The position numbers and the translations under genes are program-made. Shown one piece after another: positions 52,099 through 60,430 of a stretch of DNA of 64,000 nt. Location of the stretch: positions 99,800 through 163,799 of the forward strand of contig NZ_JAQBOC010000045.1 in the NCBI RefSeq assembly GCF_028288225.1, read 5' to 3'. A model generated the notes under the pieces. It was not told the DNA's origin. It saw nothing but the letters and a program-made list of their open reading frames with translations, and did no database searches. Position 1 is the stretch's first letter. Each line of letters begins with the position of its first letter. The DNA comes from Mucilaginibacter sp. Lineage in GTDB: Bacteria; Bacteroidota; Bacteroidia; Sphingobacteriales; Sphingobacteriaceae.

Positions 52099-52166
52099 TT
52101 GAAGATATTGGGTTCTTCGAATATAATAAAGGTAATGCCAGTTATTTAGCACTTTACCAATAATTT

Positions 52167-52199
52167 AGATTTGTCAACTTTTTAAAAGTTGACAAATCT
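52167..52199. terminator. Perfect palindromic terminator between two minus-strand genes
   Basis: AGATTTGTCAACTTTT (52167-52182) and its exact complement (52184-52199) give a 16-bp stem with a one-base loop. It sits 15 bp before the alcohol dehydrogenase stop. Highly symmetric, so it may also bind a protein. Confidence 0.65.
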
Positions 52200-52214
52200 A
52201 TCTGACTCAGAAAC

Positions 52215-53336
52215 TTATTCATTTGTCAATATAACCTTCAAAGCTTTTTCTTTTGCAGCGTTGCCAAATGTATCGTATGCCTCCATAACCTGGTTTAACC
52301 TGAAATGGTGAGTGATTAGTTGATTAGGCTGTAGTTTTTTTGACTGAACAGTTTTTAAAAGCATTGGTGTAGTAACGGTATCAACCAGCCTGGTAGTAAT
52401 GGTTATATTTTTCGACCACAAAGTCTCCAGGTGAAGGGTTGCACTTTTACCATGTACACCAATATTTGCAATCCGGCCGCCGGGCGCTATTATTTCCTGG
52501 CATAATTCAAAAGTTTCAGGTATGCCAACGGCTTCAATAGCCACATCAACCCCTTTTCCACCTGTAAGGCTCATGATCTTTTTAACTGCATCTTCATTCG
52601 CACTGTTAATTGTTTGGGTTGCCCCGAAAGTTTTAGCAACACTAAGGCGGTTGTCATCCTGGTCAATCATAATAATTTCAGCAGGCGTATAAAACTGGGC
52701 AGTCAATAACGCAGCTATGCCTATTGGCCCCGAACCTACAATAGCTATTGTATCGCCGGGTTTTACCTGTCCGTTTAATACGCCGCATTCAAAACCTGTA
52801 GGTAAAATATCGCTCAGCATAACCAAAGCTTCTTCATCAGCACCTGCCGGAATCGGGTAAAGACTGTTATCTGCATGCGGGATCCTTACGTATTCTGCCT
52901 GGGTACCGTCAATAAGGTGACCTAAGATCCATCCGCCATCCTCACAATGTGAATACATGCCTTTTTTACAATATTCACATTTACCACATGATGTTATGCA
53001 CGAGATCAATACATGGTCACCTTTTTTGAAACTACTTACCGAATTTCCAACCTCGTCAATTATTCCAACGCCTTCATGGCCTATTATCCTGCCATCTGTA
53101 ACTTCCGGAACATCACCCTTCATTATGTGGAGGTCAGTTCCGCATATGGTTGTTTTCAGAATTTTAACTATGGCGTCTGTGGTTTTTTCTATTACAGGTA
53201 CAGGTTTATCTTCCCATGCTTTTTTCCCTGGTCCATGATAAACCAACGCCTTCATGGTTTTTCCTGAATCATCCGATATTGAATTTACTTTAGGTTCAGT
53301 TTTATTCACATCCCCTTTTTGAATTAATGTTTCCAT
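52215..53336 (-). CDS. Zinc-dependent alcohol dehydrogenase family protein
   Basis: The 373-residue medium-chain dehydrogenase has the catalytic-zinc residues Cys in TTICGTDLH and His-Glu in GHEGVGIIDEVG, and the structural-zinc cysteines C-x2-C-x2-C-x7-C in CGKCEYCKKGMYSHC. A Rossmann motif IVGSGPIGIAALL follows. Substrate unknown; NAD(P) use is expected. The first 28 residues (METLIQKGD...) precede the usual family start MKALVYHG and may be an artefact; the internal ATG would be at 53252. Confidence 0.87.
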   Translation of the reverse strand: METLIQKGDVNKTEPKVNSISDDSGKTMKALVYHGPGKKAWEDKPVPVIEKTTDAIVKILKTTICGTDLHIMKGDVPEVTDGRIIGHEGVGIIDEVGNSVSSFKKGDHVLISCITSCGKCEYCKKGMYSHCEDGGWILGHLIDGTQAEYVRIPHADNSLYPIPAGADEEALVMLSDILPTGFECGVLNGQVKPGDTIAIVGSGPIGIAALLTAQFYTPAEIIMIDQDDNRLSVAKTFGATQTINSANEDAVKKIMSLTGGKGVDVAIEAVGIPETFELCQEIIAPGGRIANIGVHGKSATLHLETLWSKNITITTRLVDTVTTPMLLKTVQSKKLQPNQLITHHFRLNQVMEAYDTFGNAAKEKALKVILTNE

Positions 53337-53502
53337 AATTTTATTTTTAAGATATGTGATGATAAGACAAATTTACACTAATAACGGGCATTAATTAATG
53401 ATGGTCGTCACTATTGTACGTGATCAAGTATATTAAAGTGGTTTTGGTAGCTGCCTTGCTTAAATTAACTTCCAAATTCAATAAATCCGGGTTCAGGCGA
53501 TC

Positions 53503-54492
53503 TTACAGCTCCAGAACCTTCTCCCAAATCTTCTCATCCACCAAAACGCCCTCCTTCAAACTTTTTTCTCTTGTTCTTAAAGTGTTTTCGCCGGGATAGG
53601 AAATGGAGCCGCCTTCGTATTCGGGCCTGCTGGTTTTGGTATAGCTGATGATCTCTTCAATAGCTTGCTCAGTGTAGGTGTTATTTTCAGGCTTAATGCA
53701 GATAAATACCTGCGATATGCTAAATTCTTTTTCACTTTGGGTGATCTTCGCTGTTGAGTTGCCTTGGCTAAGTACGGTCGCCAGCAGATCGAGCACTAAT
53801 GAAAGGCCGGAACCTTTCCAGAAACCTACCGGCAATAACCTTTTTGATTCCAGTATTTCCGCAGCATTGGTGCTTAAGTTTCCTTCATCATCATAACCGC
53901 CGGGTAATGGCAGCGCCTCATTATTGTTTTTATATTGATTTAACTTACCAACGGAATATTGAGAGACAGCCATATCCAGCACCACATGTCCGCCCTTTCG
54001 GGGGATGGCAATAACCAGCGGATTGTTGCCTAAACGCGGGTCTATTCCGCCCCAGGGTGGCAGGTTGGCAATGGTATTGGTAAAGCAAATCCCTAACAGC
54101 CCGGCTTCGGCAGCCTGCCAGCCATAAGCGCCGGCACGCATCCAATGATTTGTGTTTTTAAGGGACACACAGCCAATCCCGTTCTTCTTTGCAAGTTCAA
54201 TAGCCCTGCCCATGCAAAAACCGGCATTTAATATCCCGGCCCCTAAATTACCGTTCCATTGTTCTAACGATCCAAATGCACCGTCTTTTGTGGGCTCAGC
54301 ATCAGGTTTCACCAACCCTTCCTTTACATATTCAACAAAAACAGGAAAGCGGTTTAAGCCATGCGTATAAACACCGTCACGGCTGTTCTCCGCAAAAATG
54401 GTTGCGCATAGCTCAGCCTTTTCTTCTGTAAAATTTATTGAAAGCAATACACGTTTAAATTCGGCCCGGAGTTTATTAAATGGAATGCGCAT
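53503..54492 (-). CDS. Ldh-family oxidoreductase (2,3-diketo-L-gulonate reductase type)
   Basis: The 329-residue product belongs to the malate/L-lactate dehydrogenase-2 family, distinct from the Rossmann enzymes. Visible blocks include ENSRDGVYTHGLNRFP near the N-terminus (with the catalytic His), AKKNGIGCVSLKNTNHWMRAGAYGW, and DPRLGNNPLVIAIPRKGG. Members reduce 2,3-diketo-L-gulonate, ureidoglycolate or sulfolactate. Which applies here is not decidable by eye. It stands alone. Confidence 0.85.
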   Translation of the reverse strand: MRIPFNKLRAEFKRVLLSINFTEEKAELCATIFAENSRDGVYTHGLNRFPVFVEYVKEGLVKPDAEPTKDGAFGSLEQWNGNLGAGILNAGFCMGRAIELAKKNGIGCVSLKNTNHWMRAGAYGWQAAEAGLLGICFTNTIANLPPWGGIDPRLGNNPLVIAIPRKGGHVVLDMAVSQYSVGKLNQYKNNNEALPLPGGYDDEGNLSTNAAEILESKRLLPVGFWKGSGLSLVLDLLATVLSQGNSTAKITQSEKEFSISQVFICIKPENNTYTEQAIEEIISYTKTSRPEYEGGSISYPGENTLRTREKSLKEGVLVDEKIWEKVLEL

Positions 54493-54631
54493 GTCACAAA
54501 GTTAAAAGGAAAAAAGAATTTCAGAATGCTAACCTTTATCCCTTTAAAAGCATCTTTCGGACTTCCAAACAATAATGTGCGATTGAAAGCAGTTATAATT
54601 ATTCCTGTGCTATTTATACAGCCGGAATTTT

Positions 54632-54639
54632 TATTTTTG
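54632..54639 (+). promoter_or_regulatory. -7 element upstream of the lipocalin-like lipoprotein
   Basis: TATTTTTG, a TAnnTTTG match, 14 bp before the ATG at 54654. Confidence 0.5.
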
Positions 54640-54653
54640 CGGATATATTCCTG

Positions 54654-55148
54654 ATGAAAAAAAGATACTTGTTGCTTTTATTGATTTTAATTACAGGGCT
54701 GATCGTTAATTCTTGTAAAAAAACGGGTCAGAACCCTATTGAAACACTTTTTACTGGTGGTACCTGGCAACTGGCATCTATAGAAATAACTCAATATACC
54801 GGTAATACCCAAATATCAGATACTACTATAAATGATACCTGTTCACAGTTTTTTACTTTTAAAACGGACTTTACCTGTACCTATGCAAATTTTAACTGCG
54901 TAACGCAGCCACTTGCATCCGGTAAATGGTCCCTTACGCCCAATAAGCTTTTTTTAATTGCCAATATGGTTTGTGATAGTACTGCCACCATAACTACAAA
55001 GCCATTTATAAATTCCCAGATAATAAACCTGGGGCAGTATTCCATGGTGCTTAACACGGGGGATATAGCACCAAATTACTCCTTAACACAGCCAAGGAAA
55101 ATTGTTAAGTATGGATTTATACGCCAAAAGCTGTCAGGAACCAACTAA
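54654..55148 (+). CDS. Lipocalin-like lipoprotein
   Basis: The 164-residue product has a lipoprotein signal (MKKRYLLLLLILITGLIVNS, lipobox ending at Cys21) and a mature beta-rich domain with GGTWQLASIEIT, FFTFKTDFTCTY and GKWSLTPNKLFLIA, the pattern of lipocalin-like DUF domains common in this phylum (a strand-rich barrel with W-x-L starts). Role unknown, probably binds a small hydrophobic molecule or acts structurally. Monocistronic with its own promoter. Confidence 0.72.
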   Translation: MKKRYLLLLLILITGLIVNSCKKTGQNPIETLFTGGTWQLASIEITQYTGNTQISDTTINDTCSQFFTFKTDFTCTYANFNCVTQPLASGKWSLTPNKLFLIANMVCDSTATITTKPFINSQIINLGQYSMVLNTGDIAPNYSLTQPRKIVKYGFIRQKLSGTN

Positions 55149-55246
55149 ACTTATCTCACAACTTTCCTGTTAAGCAACGCAAATGCTTGAAAATTTAAAA
55201 AGGGCTTAATTCCTATTCAAGCGAACAATTATTGTGGTTAAAACGT

Positions 55247-55254
55247 TATATTTG
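55247..55254 (+). promoter_or_regulatory. -7 element upstream of purN
   Basis: TATATTTG is a perfect match to TAnnTTTG, giving a leader of about 100 nt before the purN ATG. No good -33 partner at the standard distance. Confidence 0.5.
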
Positions 55255-55361
55255 GGCTGTTGTAAAGTTGAATTTGTAATAAAAATATTGCTTTCGCCAA
55301 TACCGGTGAGGAAGTAAATTGTACAAATAGCTTCATTACCATTAAAAAGCACACGATTTTA

Positions 55362-55940
55362 ATGAAAAAAAGAATTGCCATTTTTGCTTCAGGTTCAGGA
55401 TCAAATGCTCAAAAAATTATGGAGCATTTTAAACGCAATGCCGAAGCCGAAGTTGTATTAGTGTTAACCAACAACCCGCAGGCTTACGTATTACAGCGAT
55501 CTGACAATTTTGAGATTCCCTCGCACATTTTTACCCGGCATGAATTTTATGATACTGATGATGTTATCAGGTTATTAAAAAACCTGCAGGTTGATTTGAT
55601 TGTGCTTGCCGGATTTTTATGGCTTGTACCTGCATCATTATTAAATGCATTCCCCAATAAAATAATAAACCTGCATCCTGCATTGCTCCCCAAGTATGGC
55701 GGTAAAGGTATGTATGGCGATCATGTGCATAAAGCTGTACTTGCTGCCAAAGATGAAGAATCAGGCATAACCATACATTTTGTAAGCGATCAGTTTGATG
55801 AGGGTGAGATCATCCATCAGTCTAAATTTAAAATTGAGCCTGACGATAACCTGGAGGTTGTGAAATTTAAAGGCCAGCAATTGGAGCATCAGCACTTCCC
55901 AAGAGTAATTGAGAGTTTGTTAAAGAAAATGAAGAGTTGA
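55362..55940 (+). CDS. purN: Phosphoribosylglycinamide formyltransferase PurN
   Basis: Transfers a formyl group from 10-formyl-THF to GAR in step three of purine synthesis. The 192-residue protein has the N-terminal IAIFASGSGSNAQKIM, and the catalytic region NLHPALLPKYGGKGMYG (Asn-x-His) followed by ESGITIHFVSDQFDEGEII with the conserved Asp. Normal length. It lies upstream of purH on the same strand, separated by about 330 bp with word repeats, so the two may still be co-regulated. Confidence 0.95.
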   Translation: MKKRIAIFASGSGSNAQKIMEHFKRNAEAEVVLVLTNNPQAYVLQRSDNFEIPSHIFTRHEFYDTDDVIRLLKNLQVDLIVLAGFLWLVPASLLNAFPNKIINLHPALLPKYGGKGMYGDHVHKAVLAAKDEESGITIHFVSDQFDEGEIIHQSKFKIEPDDNLEVVKFKGQQLEHQHFPRVIESLLKKMKS

Positions 55941-56244
55941 GGGTAGTGATTAGAGGCTGGAGATTAGTCAGGAAGTAACAGCCAATGCTATTTTATTTTA
56001 TATGTAAATATTTAGAAAATCTATTAATTCTTCATCTGTAGCTTTTCTTCTGACGCCTTCGCCATTGCATTTGCATCGAGATCTTCATAGTTATTTATTT
56101 TTTCAGTCATAATATCGGTTGATAAACGTCCTTAAACTTACGAAGTTTTCAAAGCTTAGCAGATTTTTTGGGTATAAAAACCTAATGATAAAAAAGTTTA
56201 AAAAAACTAACCTCCAATCCCAAATCTCTAATCTCTAATTCCTA
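55938..56244. repeat. GATTAGAG / CTCTAATC word repeats between purN and purH
   Basis: GTGATTAGAGGCTGGAGATT at about 55946-55965 faces CCAATCCCAAATCTCTAATC near 56213-56233, an inverted arrangement like the one after ftsZ. Between them (56024-56110) is only a doubtful 28-codon minus-strand frame. Confidence 0.55.
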
Positions 56245-56250
56245 CCTTTG
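56243..56250 (+). promoter_or_regulatory. -7 element of the purH promoter
   Basis: TACCTTTG, perfect TAnnTTTG, 22 bp upstream of the purH ATG, directly after the word repeat. Confidence 0.6.
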
Positions 56251-56272
56251 CGGCTCAAAAAACTTCCTGTAA

Positions 56273-57799
56273 ATGAGCGAGTCAGTGCAAATAAAGAATG
56301 CTTTAATTTCTGTTTACTACAAAGATAATTTAGAGCCAATAATTAATGAGTTAAACCGCCTTGGCGTTAATATATATTCTACCGGTGGAACGGAAACTTT
56401 TATCCGTAATTTAGGTGTTAATGTAATACCTGTTGAGGAGCTTACCTCATACCCGTCAATATTAGGCGGCCGTGTTAAAACGCTGCACCCCAAAGTGTTT
56501 GGCGGGATTTTAGCGCGTAGAAATTTTGAAGGTGATGAGCAGCAACTGGCACAATTTGAAATACCTGAGATTGATTTGGTGATAGTTGATCTTTACCCTT
56601 TTGAAGAAACCGTGAGGTCAAATGCTGAAGAAGATGAGATCATTGAAAAAATTGATATTGGCGGGATCTCTTTGATCCGCGCAGCCGCTAAAAACTTTAA
56701 GGATGTGGTGATAGTTGCATCAAAAGCAGACTACCCTGTACTTGAAGATCTGTTAAAAACGCAGGGCGGAACAACCACTCTTGACCAGCGCCGGTCATTT
56801 GCCCATAAAGCATTTAATATTTCATCAAACTACGATACCGCCATTTTTAAATATTTTAACCAGGAAGACCCGCTTCCGGTATTTAAAGAAAGCATACAAA
56901 CCAGCCAGGTATTGCGCTATGGCGAGAACCCACACCAAAAAGGTGTTTTTTATGGCGATCTGGACAGGATGTTCACCAAACTGCATGGGAAAGAGCTGTC
57001 ATACAACAACCTTGTTGATGTTGATGCAGCAGTTGCTTTAATTGATGAGTTTACCGAGCCTACAGTAGCTATTTTAAAACATACCAATGCATGCGGTATT
57101 GCTTCTCGCAGTTTTATAAAGGAAGCCTGGATAGATGCCCTGGCCTGCGACCCGGTTTCCGCATTTGGTGGTGTTATAATTGCCAATGATGAAATTGATG
57201 CAGAAACAGCTGCCGAGATCAGCAAGATCTTTTACGAGGTATTAATAGCTCCCGCTTATACTGATGAGGCCGTAGAAATACTAAAAGGGAAAAAGAACCG
57301 TATTATACTCATCCGCCAGGTGGTTGAATTACCTGCTAAATTGTTTAAAACATTACTGAACGGTGTAATTGAACAAGATAAAGACGCGGTGATTGAGGGA
57401 CCGGAACAAATGACAACTGTTACAAAAAGACAACCTACAGAACACGAAAAGCGTGACCTGTTTTTTGCCAATAAAGTAGTAAAACACACCAAATCAAACA
57501 CTATTGTGTTTGCAAAAAACGGTCAGCTAATGGCAAGTGGTGTAGGGCAAACTTCAAGGGTTGATTCACTGAGGCAGGCAGTTATTAAAGCCGAAAGCTT
57601 TGGGTTTGATCTGAGAGGGGCGGTTATGGCATCTGATGCTTTTTTTCCTTTTCCTGATTGCGTTGAATTAGCAGCTGAAGCCGGAATTTTGGCTGTTTTA
57701 CAACCCGGAGGTTCAATAAACGACAAGCTTTCTATTGAAATGTGTGATCTGAAAAACATTTCGATGGTTACTACCGGCATACGCCATTTTAAACATTAA
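56273..57799 (+). CDS. purH: Bifunctional AICAR formyltransferase / IMP cyclohydrolase PurH
   Basis: Catalyses the last two steps of IMP synthesis. The 508-residue protein has an N-terminal MGS-like cyclohydrolase domain (about 1-190: YSTGGTETFIRNLG, GGRVKTLHPKVFGGIL) and a C-terminal transformylase domain with the catalytic Lys-His in AILKHTNACGIASR (about 266) and SDAFFPFPD near the end. Domains are complete. Confidence 0.96.
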   Translation: MSESVQIKNALISVYYKDNLEPIINELNRLGVNIYSTGGTETFIRNLGVNVIPVEELTSYPSILGGRVKTLHPKVFGGILARRNFEGDEQQLAQFEIPEIDLVIVDLYPFEETVRSNAEEDEIIEKIDIGGISLIRAAAKNFKDVVIVASKADYPVLEDLLKTQGGTTTLDQRRSFAHKAFNISSNYDTAIFKYFNQEDPLPVFKESIQTSQVLRYGENPHQKGVFYGDLDRMFTKLHGKELSYNNLVDVDAAVALIDEFTEPTVAILKHTNACGIASRSFIKEAWIDALACDPVSAFGGVIIANDEIDAETAAEISKIFYEVLIAPAYTDEAVEILKGKKNRIILIRQVVELPAKLFKTLLNGVIEQDKDAVIEGPEQMTTVTKRQPTEHEKRDLFFANKVVKHTKSNTIVFAKNGQLMASGVGQTSRVDSLRQAVIKAESFGFDLRGAVMASDAFFPFPDCVELAAEAGILAVLQPGGSINDKLSIEMCDLKNISMVTTGIRHFKH

Positions 57800-57945
57800 T
57801 AATAAAACCAAGTAACACTAATTACACGAATAAAATACGAATTACACGAATTGTATAATATTAGTTAACTAACTGAAAAGGCATAGGTTAATTCGTTTTA
57901 ATTAGCTTACATTCGTGAAATTCGTGCTATTAAATATTTAATTTT
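57800..57945. repeat. ATTACACGAA word repeats between purH and mreB
   Basis: ATTACACGAA at 57821-57830 and again at 57841-57850, with the reverse words ATTCGTTTTAATTAG and ATTCGTGAAATTCGTG at 57891-57926. The two orientations can pair. The mreB promoter follows. Confidence 0.6.
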
Positions 57946-57951
57946 GACGCT

Positions 57952-57959
57952 TATTTTTG
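57952..57959 (+). promoter_or_regulatory. -7 element upstream of the mre operon
   Basis: TATTTTTG, a TAnnTTTG match 13 bp before the mreB ATG. Confidence 0.45.
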
Positions 57960-57971
57960 AAATAACACTAA

Positions 57972-58994
57972 ATGGGTCTATTTAATTTTTTTACACAAGA
58001 AATCGCTATTGATTTAGGTACCGCAAATACCCTCATAATACATAATGATAAAGTTGTTGTTGATGAACCATCAATTGTAGCTTTTGACCGTACAACCAAT
58101 AAAGTAATTGCCATTGGCCGCCAGGCCATGCAGATGGAAGGCAAAACACATGATAATATTCGTACTGTCAGACCACTTAAAGACGGAGTAATTGCCGATT
58201 TTAACGCTGCTGAGCACATGATCCGCGGGATGATAAAAATGATAAACCAGGGTAAAGGCTGGTTCTTTCCATCATTACGGATGGTTATTTGTATTCCATC
58301 AGGTATTACCGAAGTTGAAAAACGTGCCGTGCGTGACTCGGCCGAAATTGCAGGAGCGAAAGAAGTTTACCTGATCCATGAGCCAATGGCTGCTGCGGTA
58401 GGTATTGGTATTGACGTGGAAGAGCCGATGGGCAATATGATCATTGATATTGGCGGTGGTACAACCGAGATTGCGGTTATTGCCTTGTCAGGTATCGTTT
58501 GTGATCAGTCTATCCGGGTTGCCGGTGATAACTTTGACTCAGATATTGTACAATATATCCGTCGTCAGCATAACATTATGATAGGCGACAGAACCGCGGA
58601 GAAGATTAAAATAGAGGTTGGTGCTGCATTACCGGAACTGGCCGATCCACCAACGGATTTTGCAGTACAGGGCCGCGACCTGATGACAGGGGTACCAAAA
58701 CAAATAATGGTTTCCTATTCTGAAATTGCGCATTGCCTTGACAAATCCATTTCGAAAATTGAGGAAGCTATCCTGAAGGCGTTAGAGATCACCCCGCCGG
58801 AGCTTTCGGCAGATATTTATCAAACCGGCATTTATTTAACCGGTGGCGGCGCTTTACTGCGTGGCCTTGATAAACGTATAGCCGCAAAAACCAAATTGCC
58901 GGTCCATGTTGCCGAAGATCCATTGCGCGCAGTAGTACGCGGAACAGGCACAGCCCTGAAAAATATTGGTAATTTTAAATTTTTAATGCAGTAA
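57972..58994 (+). CDS. mreB: Rod-shape-determining protein MreB
   Basis: Actin homologue that organises lateral-wall synthesis at the inner membrane. The 340-residue product has the phosphate-1 motif AIDLGTANTLI (about 12-22), phosphate-2 MIIDIGGGTTEIAVI (about 157-171) and the adenosine motif IYLTGGGALLRGL near the C-terminus. First gene of the mreBCD-mrdA-rodA cluster. The N-terminal FNFFTQE could help membrane association. Confidence 0.97.
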   Translation: MGLFNFFTQEIAIDLGTANTLIIHNDKVVVDEPSIVAFDRTTNKVIAIGRQAMQMEGKTHDNIRTVRPLKDGVIADFNAAEHMIRGMIKMINQGKGWFFPSLRMVICIPSGITEVEKRAVRDSAEIAGAKEVYLIHEPMAAAVGIGIDVEEPMGNMIIDIGGGTTEIAVIALSGIVCDQSIRVAGDNFDSDIVQYIRRQHNIMIGDRTAEKIKIEVGAALPELADPPTDFAVQGRDLMTGVPKQIMVSYSEIAHCLDKSISKIEEAILKALEITPPELSADIYQTGIYLTGGGALLRGLDKRIAAKTKLPVHVAEDPLRAVVRGTGTALKNIGNFKFLMQ

Positions 58995-58998
58995 TCCA

Positions 58999-59078
58999 GA
59001 TATGAGAAGTGAGATATGAGATATGAGACAATATGAAGTTTTCTATCTCACATCTCATATCTCATATCTCAAATCTCA
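58999..59078. repeat. GAGATATGA hairpin array inside the mre operon
   Basis: TGAGATATGAGATATGAGA at 59010-59028 is perfectly complementary to 59053-59071, a 19-bp stem with a 24-nt loop, between the mreB stop and mreC start. The sequence is simple (words GAGATATGA) and cannot code. Being inside an operon it could affect readthrough or message stability. Confidence 0.75.
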
Positions 59079-59085
59079 CTAACCC

Positions 59086-59919
59086 ATGCGTAACCTCCTG
59101 ATATTTATCACTAAGTATAACGCATTCTTTTTGTTCATCATTTTTGAGGTTTCGGCACTGCTTATCTACATAAAATACAACTCTTTTCAAAAGGCTACCT
59201 TTATTAATTCGTCAAATACGGTTACAGGTAACCTATTTGCCAAATTGAGCGAGTTTAAGGGATATCTTGCTTTAAAAGATTATAATGACAGCCTGGCCCA
59301 TGAAAATGCCCGTTTACGCAACCAGCTTAAATCATCGTTTTATGTTGATACGGTAAGCAAGCATAAAGTAAATGATACCGTATACAAACAGCAGTATGAA
59401 TATATTGTTGCAAGGGTAATTAATAACTCAATTAACAGAAGCAGTAATTACCTCACTATTAATAAGGGCAGCAAGCAGGGTATTGCAAAAGGCATGGGGG
59501 TTATCTGCAATTTGGGTCTAGTTGGTAAAGTTATCATTGTGTCTGACCATTTTTCGGTTATTCAGTCATTATTGCACAAGGATTCACAGTTTAGCGCAAT
59601 GCTTGCTAACAATAAAGAAATAGGCTACATTGAGTGGGGCGATGAATTTAACCCGCATAAAGGGGTGCTTAAAGATGTGTCAAACAATGCACAGCCAAAA
59701 ATAGGAGAAGCTGTTGTAACCTCGGGCTACTCGCTTTTTCCGGAGGGAATCCCAATCGGTAAGATCAGCAACCTGCACACAAAATCAGGTGGTTATGCCC
59801 TTAATATGGAAGTTACCCTTGCTGTTGATTTTAGCAAACTGCAATATGTTGATATAGTGGATAACAAATTTGCCAAAGAACAAGAGGGATTGGAGGCTCA
59901 GCAAAAAAAGGATGAGTAA
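59086..59919 (+). CDS. mreC: Rod-shape-determining protein MreC
   Basis: Bitopic scaffold of the elongation machinery. The 277-residue product has one membrane helix at about 10-28, a coiled coil at about 55-85 (LKDYNDSLAHENARLRNQL), and the two beta-barrel domains with YLTINKGSKQGIAKGMGVI and GEAVVTSGYSLFPEGIPIG, as in MreC. Its 3' end overlaps mreD by 8 bp. Confidence 0.95.
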   Translation: MRNLLIFITKYNAFFLFIIFEVSALLIYIKYNSFQKATFINSSNTVTGNLFAKLSEFKGYLALKDYNDSLAHENARLRNQLKSSFYVDTVSKHKVNDTVYKQQYEYIVARVINNSINRSSNYLTINKGSKQGIAKGMGVICNLGLVGKVIIVSDHFSVIQSLLHKDSQFSAMLANNKEIGYIEWGDEFNPHKGVLKDVSNNAQPKIGEAVVTSGYSLFPEGIPIGKISNLHTKSGGYALNMEVTLAVDFSKLQYVDIVDNKFAKEQEGLEAQQKKDE

Positions 59920-60430
59920 AACAATTATAGTTAACCTTATAAGGTTTATAGTATTAGTTTTTATACAGGTTTTTCTGCTGAAGAATATAAACTTATATGG
60001 GCTCTCCACACCGTATTTATATATCCTGTTCATATTATTACTGCCGTTTGAAGTGCCTAATATTTTATTGTTCGCACTGGCATTTATATTGGGTATAACA
60101 ATTGATGCTTTTTATGATACACCCGGCCTGCATGCAGCTGCATGCGTTTTATTGGCCTTTGTACGTATTTTGTTTATAAGCATCACGGTTCAAAAAGATG
60201 GATTTGATAACGAGCCAGAGCCTACGCTAAGCATTATGGGGTTCAGATGGTTTTTTACCTATGCTGTTATCCTTACCCTTGTTCATCATTTTTTTCTTAT
60301 CAACCTTGAAGTTTTCAGCCTGTCGCAATTAGAACTTACAATAAGCAGGGTTTTATTGAGTTCGTTATTTACAGTGTTTTTAATGTTAATTTCAGGGTTG
60401 TTATTTTTTAAGAGAAAAGAGCGTAAATGA
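59912..60430 (+). CDS. mreD: Rod-shape-determining membrane protein MreD
   Basis: Integral membrane partner of MreC. From ATG 59912 it is 172 residues with five to six helices (for example residues 8-25, 35-60, 70-90, 105-125, 145-165). The sequence is poorly conserved; identification is from the position between mreC and mrdA and the topology. The longer frame beginning upstream is unlikely because it would overlap mreC extensively. Stop overlaps the mrdA start by 4 bp. Confidence 0.88.
   Translation: MSKTIIVNLIRFIVLVFIQVFLLKNINLYGLSTPYLYILFILLLPFEVPNILLFALAFILGITIDAFYDTPGLHAAACVLLAFVRILFISITVQKDGFDNEPEPTLSIMGFRWFFTYAVILTLVHHFFLINLEVFSLSQLELTISRVLLSSLFTVFLMLISGLLFFKRKERK

Noticed and set aside
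59870..59911. Longer N-terminus for mreD
   Set aside because: It would overlap mreC by 50 bp; the ATG at 59912 gives the usual ATGA-type coupling.
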